The translations under genes were made by a program, and so were the position numbers. Shown piece by piece: positions 16,015-27,003 of a DNA stretch of 63,309 bases; the stretch's first letter is position 1, and each line of letters starts with the position of its first letter. The DNA is from a virus. The DNA lies in IMG/VR virus record IMGVR_UViG_3300006030_000029, positions 1 through 63,309 of that record; one strand, 5' to 3'. A model generated the notes under the pieces. It worked only from the letters and a program-made list of their open reading frames with translations, did not search any database and had not been told where the DNA came from.

Positions 16015-19000
16015 ATGGCAACTTGGCATGAACTTACCCGCGATCCTGAATATCAGGCGCTGTCACAAAAAGCGAAAGCTCTTGTAAAACAGGGCTTTTT
16101 TCAGCAGCAAATTGCCAACGATCCCGAGTATCAATCCTTCTCTCCCGAGACGCAAAAGGCTATTGCCGATGATTTCTGGAATACCCCAGACGACACCGGC
16201 CAAGGCTACGTCTCGTCGATGCTTGGTTCTGCTGGACGTGGATTTGGCGAGATTGTGCCGGGAACCGTAACTGGCGTTGGCGCATTGCTTGGAAGTGAAG
16301 GTATTCAAGGCGCTGGCGAGTCTTTGCGAGAAGGCCTCGAATACATTGCTCCAGTGAACCCCATCTACCAAGATGACCTTGCCATGAAGGGAATGAATGT
16401 CCTTGGCACCGTTGGTAGCATTATGGCTACTGGTGGCATTGGTGGAGCAGCGGGTCGTGGATTGGCCGCCGAGGGTATTGCGGCAGCAGGAACGCAAGCT
16501 GCCAAGCAGGCTTTGGCACGCCAAGCTATCCAGCGTGGTGCTAGTAGTGCTCTTTACGGAACTGGATTTGCTCAAGGAGCCGCTCAAAAGGCAGAGGAAA
16601 ACAAACGTCTGGGAATGGAGGGGCCTGAAGCCTACCTCAACCTTATTGGCGGCGGTCTTTCCGAAGTATTGCCAGAAATGCTTCCGTTTGGCACTGCTCT
16701 TGAAACGGCTTCCGCTCGACGCATGCTTGGCGGAGTAGATGAGGCTGGCAAAGTGATTCCGGGTATTCGCATGAGCGCCGCCCAAGAAGCTCTTGAAGGT
16801 GGAACGACTCAATCTCTCAGCAACCTTTCGACTCAATTGACCGCTCCAGAAGGAGTGGAAACGCCGGGGCTTTTTGAAGGTTTTGGTGAGGCTGCTTTGT
16901 GGGAAGGTGTGGGAGGTTCCATGTTTGGTGCAATAAACAAACTTGGTCGCACTCCCTTAGATAAACAGACTGAAGCACAAAATCGTATCGCAACTGAAGC
17001 TGGGGCTATCCCAACGAATGCCGTTCCAGAACAGACCAACGAGCAAAAGCTGGCAGCAATGCAAGCTGGAGGAACCACGGTAGTTGACCCTGATGGTAAA
17101 ACGGCGGTTTTGGTTGAGCCGCCAAAGGTAGCGCCAACCGATCCCGGCATCCAAGCAGCGAAGGATTTGGTCACGCCCACCGCCGCTGTTCCCGGTGCTG
17201 AACAGACCGCCGTTCTCGCAGATGAGCAAATCCAGCAAAACGAAGACCTTGCCAAGAACATCGCCGCCTCGATGCCTGCACCGCCAACCGAGCCAACAGT
17301 TCAACCTGTCAAAACGGCTGAAGCGGTTGAGTCGGAAGTAACCGGCATTGAGCCAACATCATCCATTTCCGACTATGATGTGGACGAGGTGGCGGATACT
17401 TGGTTGTCAACTCAACCGAAAGGGATGGCTGAATCTATTGCGAAAAACGCACAACAAGCAGTCAATGAAAATAGACCGTTCTTTGGCGGTTTTGTTGATG
17501 AGAATGGCGATCTTGTGCTGGGGAGGTTTGCAGCTTACAGGCAAGCTCTAAGAAGGATTGGAAAGGATGTAGATATTAACAATCCCATTGGCGATCTTCA
17601 ACGATGGAAGAAATCTGGAGTCAAAAACTATCCAATCATTGATTATGTTCCGGCCCCCTTATCACAAATCTCCTCAGTAACACCTTCTCTGGAAACAGAG
17701 ATGCCTGAAAAGCCCTCGCAAACGATCACTGGCTCCAATGGCGAAATCGCGCCTGAAATGCCGGTGCAGCCCCAAGCTGGCGAGGCAATGGCTTTCCCTC
17801 CCGCTCCCTCCTTGCAAGAAGGTGGAAGCATTCTTGAGCGCGCGATCATCAACAATCCGCCAAGTGTTAGTCCGTTAATTCAACCCGCAACCCCACAAGA
17901 AAATGCCCCTGACCAAATCCCCGACACGGAAAGCCTTCGTCAAGAACCTGAAGACCGAGTTGAAAGCCGGGAAACCAAAAAAACAGGCGTTAGCGATCAG
18001 CTACTCAGTCCAGCGGCAGGCGAAGAAAAAGTAGCTGGCTCAAAAACACCAAAGGGTCAAATAGTTCACGTTCCCGGATGGGGTGATCGAATCCAAGGCG
18101 TTGAAAAAGGTTCTAAATTGAAATTGATTGACGGATCAATCGCTGATGGAACCGTTCTTGGAAGGTCTGTAAATGGCATGTTTGACATGTCAGACGGCAG
18201 TGTGATTGACACTTCTTTTGTAAGCGCCTTCAAACCAGCTGGCGAAAAAAGTTTTGTAAACGTGCTTAAAAAGCAACCAGCAACTTCAGGATTGGTTGAA
18301 GTGTCTGATTCAGAAAGAGGAGGAACTTGGTATGTTCCAAGGAATCAATGGGAATCTGAATCTAGCCTATTGGATCAAGTTGACCCAAATAACCCAACCA
18401 TTAGCAAGGCTATTAGGCCTCGCGATAAATTGCGTGAAGTTGTTGCCTCCAAGCCGCAACAACCAATCACCCCGCAAGGGACGCCGACGCCCGCTACCGA
18501 AGGCATGCCAACGTCGCGAGACGTGGGCACTTCATTTCAACCGGGGGCAACTGGCGAACCAGTTCAGGCAGCACCTCCTGCTGCACAGGCCGTGAAAGCG
18601 ACCGCCCCCGGACCTGTTTCGGGGAAAAAGCCAACTACTCTCGACCTTGCAAGGCAAGAGCTTGAGCAGGCACGCGGCGTTAAGCCCAACTGGGCACCCA
18701 AGGCCGAAAGGTTTGCCCAAATTTACGAGGGTGAGGATATTCGCCCCGAGATAGCCGCAAAAAATGGCGAGGCTCTGATGTCTGCCATTCAGAATAAGCA
18801 GTGGACCGATCTTCTTCATCCCGACAACAAGGTTTCTCGCAAAGTCTGGAAAGAGTGGACCGGCAAAGCTCTTCCGGCTGGACTCAAGGCATCTCAAAAA
18901 GCCTTCAAAGACTTCCTCGACGCGGCATATCCATCTTCCCAACAAACCACAGCAGCCGTAAAACAAACCCCAGCCCCCTCGCGAAAAGGGGCTGGGGCAG

Positions 19001-22000
19001 CCGGTGTTACTGAACGTCAGCCCTCGGGAGGGTCGATTCCCGAGGTTGCGTCAAGTGAAACACAAGAAACGCAGCCGTCAACTAAGGAAAATGACGCTGT
19101 TGCCAAGATTGATCGCCTAGTTTCCAGCGGTGCAAAGCCCGAGGAAATGGACAAGTTTGTGAAATCCTTGTCCGATGACGAGTTCAACGCTTTGGTCGAG
19201 AGCGAGGCATTCGATGTGGACACGAAGCTGGCAATCAAGCCAAAGGACACCTACGACGCCAAGCGTATCAAGCGCCGGAAGTTCGTTGACCAGATCAACG
19301 CCACGGCTGTCCAGTCCAAAAAGACAGCCGAGGAAATCTTCAAGGAGGAAGAAGCCGCTCTCGAACGCCAACGCAAGCTGGATGAGCGCATTCGTCAGTC
19401 CCTCAACTCCATCATCGACCCCGAAAAGACGAATATCGTCCAAGGCACCGTATCTGCCGCCGATGCCGAAGCTGCACGTCGCGTTCTTAACAACTCTGGC
19501 GAGATTCCAAACGCCTTCCTGACGCGCATCTACGCCTCACCCGAAGCCTTCTTGGCCGAGAAATCCAACCAGCGTTACTTCCCGTCCTCCTACGCACGCC
19601 TTCAAGCCGAGTCCAACATTGAAGGTCTTTTCGAGCGCGGTCAGACACTCATCTTCGCGAACAAGATCGGCGTTTCCGACTTGGACCGGCGCATTGGAGA
19701 AAACCTTGGCATCTCTCCCGAGCAAGCCGCAGCCCGTCGTGTGATTGCCCACGAAAACGGGCATCGCAGCGTGGCGCTGTTTACTGCCAGCGAGAAGCGC
19801 GAGTTTCTTGGCTACCTACGCCGCAAATACAATGACGCCCAAATCGACAACCTCGTTCGTGTTTACAGCGAGTATGCGGATTGGCGGACGAATCTTGAGA
19901 GCCGGAATGAGGCCTTGGAGGAGCTTTTCCTGAAGGACTTCGAGCGCCTTGAAAAGATTCCAACCGGAGGCATTTGGGACGACATCGTTCAATTCCTGAA
20001 GCGCGTCTGGCGTCGTCTGACCGGACGCAAAGGTGATCCTACGCTTCAAGACATGAAGGACGTGGTTCGTCTTTTGCGGAATGCCATGCGCCGGACTGCT
20101 GTTCCTAGCTTTACGACAAAGGATGGTGGCGACGTGAAGTTGAGCTACGCTGGCGAGAAGGCCATCGAGAACCTTCCCGAAGAACGTCGCCAGTTCATGC
20201 GCGATTCGCTGGATACCGCAAAGGCGATGGCTGCTGCTGGCAAAGATAGTGAAGAGATTCGCGCTGTGACTGGATGGTTCCCCGGCCCGTATGACGGGAA
20301 GATGCGGTGGGAAGTGCCGGACAACAAAGCCACAGAGTCTTTGGAGGGAACCTTTGCTGCTCGGTCAAACGCGAAAGAATCTAGCGAAGAGCAAAGACGA
20401 CGCTTGTATTTCAGCCATCCCAAAAATGTGCGTGAGTATGAGATTGAACCTTTCAAGGCTAGTTTCTTCGGTAAGAAAACGTATCGAGCTTACAAAAAAT
20501 ATGCCCCAATGGACAGCTTGCTGCGGTCCAATAGGGTTGATTTCTTAGAATCCGAACCTCTTGGAGTTTTTGCCACTGAGGCCGAGGCGCAGGCAGCGAT
20601 TGACCTTGACAAAGCTCAGTTTGAGTCGCGGAGAATGGAGGCAATTCGCAACACCTCATCTTTTGATATTCGCTTTAAGGATGTCCTTCAGCATCCCGAA
20701 CTGTTTGCAGCCTATCCAAAGTTTCAGAATGTTAAAGTCAGCATGGCTCCGGCCTTCTTTGACATCTTTCAAGGTGTTCAAGGATGGTATAACGATAAGA
20801 CGAACACCATCAATGTCACTCCGTATGCCAGCAACAAGCTATCCACGTTGCTGCATGAGATTCAGCACCTTATCCAAAACGAGGAAAACTTTGCTAGAGG
20901 CTCTAATCTAGATGAGGCATTTTCTGGTGTTTCTCAACAAGCAATCTTGGAAAAAGCAAAAGAGATAGCAGATTCGATTCGAGCACAGCAAGAGGTTCTG
21001 AAGGGATACATGCGGAACCGTCTGGCTGACCTTGATAGGGCTACCACTGCTGAAGAAAAAGAGATCGCAGATCGCGGCATTCAAACGATTGGAAAATGGT
21101 TCAATAGCGAACAAAAGACTTTAGAGGCTCTTGAGTCCGGTGATTTAGAAAAGATTTCCAATGTCGTCCAAAACCGTTATTCCGGCGAGTTCTATGAACG
21201 CGTAGCAGGCGAAATCGAAGCCCGAGATGTCCAAGCCCGTCAAAAGCTGACGCCCGAGCAGCGCAAGGCCATCGCGCCATACTCCAGCGAGAACATCGCC
21301 AAGGAAGATGCGATTGTGATGTTTGGTGGTGGCGGTGCTCAGATGAGCATGGCATCAATGTCATCTCAAGATGCCGAATACCTAGCTGCCTTGGAATCCG
21401 GCGACATGGAGAAGGCGCAGCGGATGGTCGATGAGGCGGCGAAGGCTGCTGGGTATGATACTGAGGTTTGGCATGGAACCGACGAAGATTTCACGGTATT
21501 CGGAGAGCAGAGGACTGCTTACGGGTTCTTTTTTGCACCAGATAAGCGAACCGCTGAGTATTATGGCCCTGCTCGTAAGTACAGCCTTCGCATTAACAAG
21601 CTAGCAGACTTAACTGACCCCGCTGTTTTTGATGAAGTGGCGGGCGAGGCTATTTGGTCAGACACTAAAGAGAGAAAAAAGGAAGACGTGGATGCTTGGA
21701 TCGAGTCGGTGGTTAAAGACACCCCGAACGGAAGGGCGTTTGCGGCTAACGCATTGGGCCTATCTGAGTCTGAGATGGCTGAATTCGAGTCGTTCGAGGA
21801 TATAATTTCTGAGCTTCAAAAGGAATGGGAGGGGGTCGTGGAAACCGTTGAGGCTGACTATCCCAAAGCACTCGAATCTCTCGACAAAGCAGCCCCACAG
21901 TTCAATCAAGAAGTCGAGGACGCTAGGCAAGCCCACGACAATCTTGAGCAGTCTTGGTATATGGAGTATCAAGATGACTTCATAAGGGCTGCACAAACTC

Positions 22001-25000
22001 TTGGTTATGACGGAGTGTTCATGTATGATCCAGCCGGAAGCACGGGTGGATCACCAGAGTCTTACGTCGTCTTCTCTCCCGAACAGATCAAATCCGCCGA
22101 CCCCGTTACCTACGGCGAAGCTGGAAACGTGATCCCGCTCTCACAGCGTTTCCAAGCCGCATCGCCAGACATCCGTTTCTCCCGCGTAGAATACGCCTCC
22201 GACTACTCCGCTGCATCCAGCGCAGGCGCACAGCTTGCCCGCGACACCATTTACGATGACCGAATCATCGAGATGCGCGATGCCATCCGTCGTGCCTACG
22301 AGGCCATGCCGAAGCCGAACAGTGTGGCGGTGCCGATTGGCGAGTTGTTCGCAAAGACCGAGGAACTGATGCCCGGCGTCACGCAGGACGAGTTCAGCAA
22401 CGTGCTTCAAGACCTGTTCGAGGACAACGGGGCGGTTTTGCAGGAGGGTGAGTCTGCTTTCGATGTATTCACCCCCGAAGGCCGTCGCGCAGGATTCGCT
22501 GTAATCATGCCGAAGCGTGCTGTGGCCTCGCGGGTTGAGACGGAAGGTGAGGCTGTAAAGAACTTCCAAGAAGAGATTGAGGCGATTGAGGGCAACTCTC
22601 TCAATGCTTTCTCGAAGGCTAGGCCAATGGAGGGCGCTGACGCTGAAATCTACACCGTTAAGCCTAGTAAATTCTACAAACAGGTCGCTAATGATTTCGT
22701 CAATAAGCTCATAGACGAAGGCAACTCGATTGAAAGCATCGGTGAATCCTTGTTCTCCGAAGATTTCCTTCAGGAAGTTGGCATCAAAAACAACATGCCA
22801 GCTTTGGTCATGCTTGTTGCCGTGGTCAAGGATCGCGTTTCTAAACAGTCCCGTGATACAAGCGATGGCGACACGGGCAATCTTCGCCGTGTGATCCTTC
22901 AAAAGCTGGATCGTAGACTGGCCGGTTACTGGCAGAACTTGGGGACCAACTCAGGCCGTGCTCAAGGTATTCGCAGCTACATTACCAAAAGCCCCGAGTT
23001 TAGCTGGATGTTCATCTTCGACAGGGCGAACGAAAACCTAGAGAAAGAAGGCAAGCTCGCCGCTGCCCGCGTTGCATCCGACCTGCCTCAGACCGCTGAC
23101 AACCTGCAAAAAACTGATGCCAAAGCTGGCGAAGATGCTGGTGAGCAGGTGGCGGATGATTTGGAAGATAATCAGGACGCGATTGATCTTGCCGAAGGTG
23201 AGGCAACTCTGGATCAAAAGGGCAAAACCCTTTGGGAGAAATTCAAAGACCTGATTCGTAAGCGTGGCATTGCCATGAGGGCTTTGAATGCCTTGCGTGC
23301 TGGCAATAAGGCAAAAGCCTCCATTTCCAGCGAGGAGCGGAATACCATCTCGCAAATGTCGGAGGAAGAGCTGGTTAAGTTCATCGCTGGCATCGACAAG
23401 GAAATGGCTGGTGTTTTTGACGAGTTCACCAAGACTCCAGCCACCCGCAAGAAGCGCGAAAAGATGGTCGCCACGGCCAAGAAGCGTGTGGAGCAGGGTA
23501 AGCCGATTGATGTTACATCGGTCAATACTGCGGATGTTATTGACGGAATATTCGTTGGCTTCAACGACCGCGAAAGCATAATCAATGAAGTTGGCGACAC
23601 TCTTCTCAAGGCTGCTGAACAACGCAAAGTTAAGCCGAAGCAGAAAACCGCCATTCAGGATTTGATCGCGGCAATCCGCCAAACTTTGACCGCCAACCTC
23701 AAAGGTGAGCAAATCAAAGCAGACCAACCTTCTCTTGGAAAGCTGCTTGGAAAAACCTTTGCTCAACAAGGAAGTGAGGCGGCATTGTTTGCTAAATCAT
23801 GGGAAGATGGCCGTAAAAAGGTTCGCGCCATGCTCGCTGAAATGGGTGTGGATGAGGCTAGTTTGGATGAAGAGCTTGATGCCATCATGCCGCCAACTCC
23901 AACCTTGGCTTATGCTCCTGCTGCCGCCAAGAAGGCAATCAACGTAGCCATCAAAGAGGCCGGACTCACACCTCAAGACGCCCTTTCTAATCCAGCTTTC
24001 TTCCGTGAATCCATCATGGCTAAGTTCAATGAGGCGGCTGAAAAGGATAACCTCACCGAAGAAGGATGGAATCAAAGCGGCAAGGCCTTGGCAGAAAAAG
24101 CCATCAACGAGTTCATTGACAACGCCAGAATCAAAGCTGAGAAACGCTCGGCAGAATCCAAGGCTAAGATGGAGAAAAGAAAGGTGGAGATTGCCGACAA
24201 AAGGGCGTCTCAACTCATCTACTCTGTCGAAGAGCGATTCCGCCAAGGCGAAAAAGACCTTCAGACTTCAAAGAGTGGAGACTCGATTAACAAAGCCTTC
24301 CGCGATCAGGTTAAAGACCCGGTTTCAAAATTCGAGTTCTTCCAGCGCCTAGCCAAGTTGAATGTGTCTCAGAATGTGTCTGAGCACCTTTTTAGAACAG
24401 CCGCACGCGAGAAGGCAGACCTAAAAGCAATGGAGGCATTCCGCCGCCTTGAAGGGCCAAATGCGCTGCAAACCATGCAGCGTGAAATCTCCGCGCTTCG
24501 TCCCGGCGAGCAGGCTCCATTCTCCAAGCAAATCCCGTGGCGCAAGCTGCTCTCCCAAAAGGCAGCTACGGTCAAGATTTACCGCCAGCGCATCTTCGAC
24601 ACCATATCGTCTGAGGAATCCTTTGCCGACCTTGACGATGCTCAAAAGGCCAAACTGGCAGACCTGTTGACGAAAGCATGGGAATCCAAGCGTGAAGCGA
24701 TCTTGGACCGCATGGTTAAGAATGTCATCAATCAAGAGCAAGCCGCTGGACGCCTCACCAAAGAAGGCGCTGACGCCCTCCGTTCACAGCGTCAAAAGCT
24801 GGTCGAGGACATTAACCTTGGCATCCTTGACGAGGACCGCCTGATGAAGCATCTCGCAGACAAGTTCGGCATCAAGTCGGAGTTCACCGAGGCCGAGCGA
24901 GCCAATATCGACCGCCTTCTCGACATCCTCCAAGACGACAAACTCAACGAGGTGAAGCGCAACAAGGCTGGCTATGAGCTTCTTGAGGCTCTGAGTTCGG

Positions 25001-27003
25001 CCGCGAAGATTCCAATCGCCAAATTGCTCGCTGATTACTGGGTGTCCTCCGTGCTTTCCGGCGTCAATACAGCGGCATCTATTGCAATGGCTGTGATGAG
25101 CGGTGGTTACGAGCTTACGACCGGCGCATTCCGCATACTCCGTGCCGGATTCACCAATCCGAAGGAACTCCCGGCTGAAATTGCAGCTTCGTTCAAGGCG
25201 ATGGCAGAGTTCCTCAAGGCATTCGGTCGTGAAGGCCGTCTGGCATGGCAGTATCTCGTCACTGGCGACCGGGCGTTCCTTGATCCTTCGATGAACACGG
25301 TCCTGAACGACCTGAATTACGACAGCATCGGCAAGACGGTTTCGCTGGCCGAAAAGATGGCGAAGTCCGACAAGATCATGCAGCGCGTGATGGGTATCTG
25401 GATGCGCTCTGTGAGTCGCCTTCTGACCGCTCTGGACTCGTTCAACAGCGGAGTGACGAAAGCTGGGGCGTTGCCTATTGTTTTCCGCCAACTCAATCTG
25501 GACGCGGAAAGCCTGAAGCAGGCCACCGAGAAATATAATCTCCAGCTTTACCGAGACAGGGTAATCCAGCGTGACTTTAACGGAAACAAACCAACCACAG
25601 CGCACGACAAGGCATTAGTGGACTCCTACGCCAAGGCTGAAATGATGGCAGACCTTCAAGAGTTCGGCAAATTCAGCGAGAACGCCGACTTCTTTGGTCA
25701 GCAAGGCGCGATGACTCTTGATCCGACTGGCGTTGGCGGATTCATCTACTCATCCATCAAGTCATTCACAGGTGGAGCAACCAACCGTGCTGACAAGTTC
25801 CTCGCCGAAGCTGAACTCGAATGGAAGCAAGCTGATGGCGCAGACAAGACGGCCAAAGGTCTTCAGCTTGCATTCGCCTACTTCCTTCAGTTTGGAGCCT
25901 ACAACATCGCAAACTTGGCTGGCCTTCGCTTCGCACGTTTCGCTGGAAACAAGTTCAACCAAGGATTGAGCTTCATTCCGGGGATTGGGATGCTTCGCAT
26001 GTATGAGGCGACGGTCAAAGATTCCAAGATCGAAGCCAAAGAAGCCTTCACCGACATGATTCTGCGTAATCAGACGGCTGGCCTTCTCTTTGCTATAATC
26101 GGTGGAATGGCAATTAAAGCCATCATGGACGAGCCTGACGACGAGAAGCGTGGATTTTTCTGGAACGGCGGATGGGCAAACCTCACACCGGATCGCAAGC
26201 AACAGAAGCTCGCAGCCGGTCAGAAGGAATACACCATCGGTATTCCCGGAGGTATTTCATTCAACTACCAAAACTGGCCTATCTCGCCCATCATGGCCGC
26301 GATTGGAAGCCTCTCCGACCTTGTTCGCTTCTCTCCCGAACAATGGAACGAGAAGTCCATCGCCGACCGATTGGTTTCGGCTGCCGCATCTGGCGTGTTT
26401 TCTGCCGGTGAAATTCCCGCTCTCTCCGGCTTCCAGACCCTTTTCGGCAACAACCTGTCCTCCAAAGACCCGAACGAGAAGCGCCTTGACCGATTCGCTA
26501 AGGTGATGGCTGGATGGGGTGGAGGCTTCGTGCCTCGCATCCTCAAGGACATCGACTTTATGGCCGATCCGGGGCTGCGTAAATACGAATCACTTTGGGA
26601 GCAAACAGCGTCTCATATCCCAGTTTACCGCCGCTACTCAGGCGAGGAATACTACGACATCCTCGGCAAGCAGATTGAGCGCAAGGTCTGGCCGGGATCG
26701 CGTGAGTTTATGGAGCTTGAAAGCGCCCCTGAATACCGCACTCTCGGCAAGCTAAACAGCCGTGGAATCTGGCTTACTCCCGCCAACGCCGAGCACCGCA
26801 TGGTGGGTAAGGGCCGATTCAAGCGCAAATTAACACAGGAAGAGGCTGATGCCTACTCGCTGGAAACCGGCAAGGGCTACCGCCAGATGCTACTTCGCTA
26901 CGGCAGTCGTCTTGAACAGATGCCGACAGAGCGTGCCCGCGCCTTCCTGATGGACAAAGCTGACGAGGTGCGTGACCGTGCGTTGCAGAAGATCACACGA
27001 TGA
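16015..27003 (+). CDS. Giant polyvalent internal virion protein (3662 aa)
   Basis: A 3662-residue multidomain protein, about one sixth of the window. The N-terminus has two DPEYQ-S repeats (about 10-55), then Gly/Ala-rich hydrophobic segments (about 60-310) able to interact with membranes. A long Pro-rich linker follows, then a domain around LLHPDNKVS (about 875-975). There are two zincin motifs: HENGH (1246-1250) with downstream acidic residues, and HEIQH (1614-1618). An ADP-ribosyltransferase-like domain starts at VWHGT (1818-1822) and ends near ESYVVFSPEQIKS (about 2025). The rest is helical, with hydrophobic stretches near 3000-3045 and 3290-3400. Metallopeptidase plus ADP-ribosyltransferase architectures define phage polyvalent proteins, thought to be ejected with the DNA to protect it or modify host targets. 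The exact roles are inferred. Confidence 0.85.
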   Translation: MATWHELTRDPEYQALSQKAKALVKQGFFQQQIANDPEYQSFSPETQKAIADDFWNTPDDTGQGYVSSMLGSAGRGFGEIVPGTVTGVGALLGSEGIQGAGESLREGLEYIAPVNPIYQDDLAMKGMNVLGTVGSIMATGGIGGAAGRGLAAEGIAAAGTQAAKQALARQAIQRGASSALYGTGFAQGAAQKAEENKRLGMEGPEAYLNLIGGGLSEVLPEMLPFGTALETASARRMLGGVDEAGKVIPGIRMSAAQEALEGGTTQSLSNLSTQLTAPEGVETPGLFEGFGEAALWEGVGGSMFGAINKLGRTPLDKQTEAQNRIATEAGAIPTNAVPEQTNEQKLAAMQAGGTTVVDPDGKTAVLVEPPKVAPTDPGIQAAKDLVTPTAAVPGAEQTAVLADEQIQQNEDLAKNIAASMPAPPTEPTVQPVKTAEAVESEVTGIEPTSSISDYDVDEVADTWLSTQPKGMAESIAKNAQQAVNENRPFFGGFVDENGDLVLGRFAAYRQALRRIGKDVDINNPIGDLQRWKKSGVKNYPIIDYVPAPLSQISSVTPSLETEMPEKPSQTITGSNGEIAPEMPVQPQAGEAMAFPPAPSLQEGGSILERAIINNPPSVSPLIQPATPQENAPDQIPDTESLRQEPEDRVESRETKKTGVSDQLLSPAAGEEKVAGSKTPKGQIVHVPGWGDRIQGVEKGSKLKLIDGSIADGTVLGRSVNGMFDMSDGSVIDTSFVSAFKPAGEKSFVNVLKKQPATSGLVEVSDSERGGTWYVPRNQWESESSLLDQVDPNNPTISKAIRPRDKLREVVASKPQQPITPQGTPTPATEGMPTSRDVGTSFQPGATGEPVQAAPPAAQAVKATAPGPVSGKKPTTLDLARQELEQARGVKPNWAPKAERFAQIYEGEDIRPEIAAKNGEALMSAIQNKQWTDLLHPDNKVSRKVWKEWTGKALPAGLKASQKAFKDFLDAAYPSSQQTTAAVKQTPAPSRKGAGAAGVTERQPSGGSIPEVASSETQETQPSTKENDAVAKIDRLVSSGAKPEEMDKFVKSLSDDEFNALVESEAFDVDTKLAIKPKDTYDAKRIKRRKFVDQINATAVQSKKTAEEIFKEEEAALERQRKLDERIRQSLNSIIDPEKTNIVQGTVSAADAEAARRVLNNSGEIPNAFLTRIYASPEAFLAEKSNQRYFPSSYARLQAESNIEGLFERGQTLIFANKIGVSDLDRRIGENLGISPEQAAARRVIAHENGHRSVALFTASEKREFLGYLRRKYNDAQIDNLVRVYSEYADWRTNLESRNEALEELFLKDFERLEKIPTGGIWDDIVQFLKRVWRRLTGRKGDPTLQDMKDVVRLLRNAMRRTAVPSFTTKDGGDVKLSYAGEKAIENLPEERRQFMRDSLDTAKAMAAAGKDSEEIRAVTGWFPGPYDGKMRWEVPDNKATESLEGTFAARSNAKESSEEQRRRLYFSHPKNVREYEIEPFKASFFGKKTYRAYKKYAPMDSLLRSNRVDFLESEPLGVFATEAEAQAAIDLDKAQFESRRMEAIRNTSSFDIRFKDVLQHPELFAAYPKFQNVKVSMAPAFFDIFQGVQGWYNDKTNTINVTPYASNKLSTLLHEIQHLIQNEENFARGSNLDEAFSGVSQQAILEKAKEIADSIRAQQEVLKGYMRNRLADLDRATTAEEKEIADRGIQTIGKWFNSEQKTLEALESGDLEKISNVVQNRYSGEFYERVAGEIEARDVQARQKLTPEQRKAIAPYSSENIAKEDAIVMFGGGGAQMSMASMSSQDAEYLAALESGDMEKAQRMVDEAAKAAGYDTEVWHGTDEDFTVFGEQRTAYGFFFAPDKRTAEYYGPARKYSLRINKLADLTDPAVFDEVAGEAIWSDTKERKKEDVDAWIESVVKDTPNGRAFAANALGLSESEMAEFESFEDIISELQKEWEGVVETVEADYPKALESLDKAAPQFNQEVEDARQAHDNLEQSWYMEYQDDFIRAAQTLGYDGVFMYDPAGSTGGSPESYVVFSPEQIKSADPVTYGEAGNVIPLSQRFQAASPDIRFSRVEYASDYSAASSAGAQLARDTIYDDRIIEMRDAIRRAYEAMPKPNSVAVPIGELFAKTEELMPGVTQDEFSNVLQDLFEDNGAVLQEGESAFDVFTPEGRRAGFAVIMPKRAVASRVETEGEAVKNFQEEIEAIEGNSLNAFSKARPMEGADAEIYTVKPSKFYKQVANDFVNKLIDEGNSIESIGESLFSEDFLQEVGIKNNMPALVMLVAVVKDRVSKQSRDTSDGDTGNLRRVILQKLDRRLAGYWQNLGTNSGRAQGIRSYITKSPEFSWMFIFDRANENLEKEGKLAAARVASDLPQTADNLQKTDAKAGEDAGEQVADDLEDNQDAIDLAEGEATLDQKGKTLWEKFKDLIRKRGIAMRALNALRAGNKAKASISSEERNTISQMSEEELVKFIAGIDKEMAGVFDEFTKTPATRKKREKMVATAKKRVEQGKPIDVTSVNTADVIDGIFVGFNDRESIINEVGDTLLKAAEQRKVKPKQKTAIQDLIAAIRQTLTANLKGEQIKADQPSLGKLLGKTFAQQGSEAALFAKSWEDGRKKVRAMLAEMGVDEASLDEELDAIMPPTPTLAYAPAAAKKAINVAIKEAGLTPQDALSNPAFFRESIMAKFNEAAEKDNLTEEGWNQSGKALAEKAINEFIDNARIKAEKRSAESKAKMEKRKVEIADKRASQLIYSVEERFRQGEKDLQTSKSGDSINKAFRDQVKDPVSKFEFFQRLAKLNVSQNVSEHLFRTAAREKADLKAMEAFRRLEGPNALQTMQREISALRPGEQAPFSKQIPWRKLLSQKAATVKIYRQRIFDTISSEESFADLDDAQKAKLADLLTKAWESKREAILDRMVKNVINQEQAAGRLTKEGADALRSQRQKLVEDINLGILDEDRLMKHLADKFGIKSEFTEAERANIDRLLDILQDDKLNEVKRNKAGYELLEALSSAAKIPIAKLLADYWVSSVLSGVNTAASIAMAVMSGGYELTTGAFRILRAGFTNPKELPAEIAASFKAMAEFLKAFGREGRLAWQYLVTGDRAFLDPSMNTVLNDLNYDSIGKTVSLAEKMAKSDKIMQRVMGIWMRSVSRLLTALDSFNSGVTKAGALPIVFRQLNLDAESLKQATEKYNLQLYRDRVIQRDFNGNKPTTAHDKALVDSYAKAEMMADLQEFGKFSENADFFGQQGAMTLDPTGVGGFIYSSIKSFTGGATNRADKFLAEAELEWKQADGADKTAKGLQLAFAYFLQFGAYNIANLAGLRFARFAGNKFNQGLSFIPGIGMLRMYEATVKDSKIEAKEAFTDMILRNQTAGLLFAIIGGMAIKAIMDEPDDEKRGFFWNGGWANLTPDRKQQKLAAGQKEYTIGIPGGISFNYQNWPISPIMAAIGSLSDLVRFSPEQWNEKSIADRLVSAAASGVFSAGEIPALSGFQTLFGNNLSSKDPNEKRLDRFAKVMAGWGGGFVPRILKDIDFMADPGLRKYESLWEQTASHIPVYRRYSGEEYYDILGKQIERKVWPGSREFMELESAPEYRTLGKLNSRGIWLTPANAEHRMVGKGRFKRKLTQEEADAYSLETGKGYRQMLLRYGSRLEQMPTERARAFLMDKADEVRDRALQKITR

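Noticed and set aside
22141-26202. Several long minus-strand frames inside the giant gene
   Set aside because: All lie opposite an uninterrupted 3662-codon frame with recognised domains; none shows a motif.
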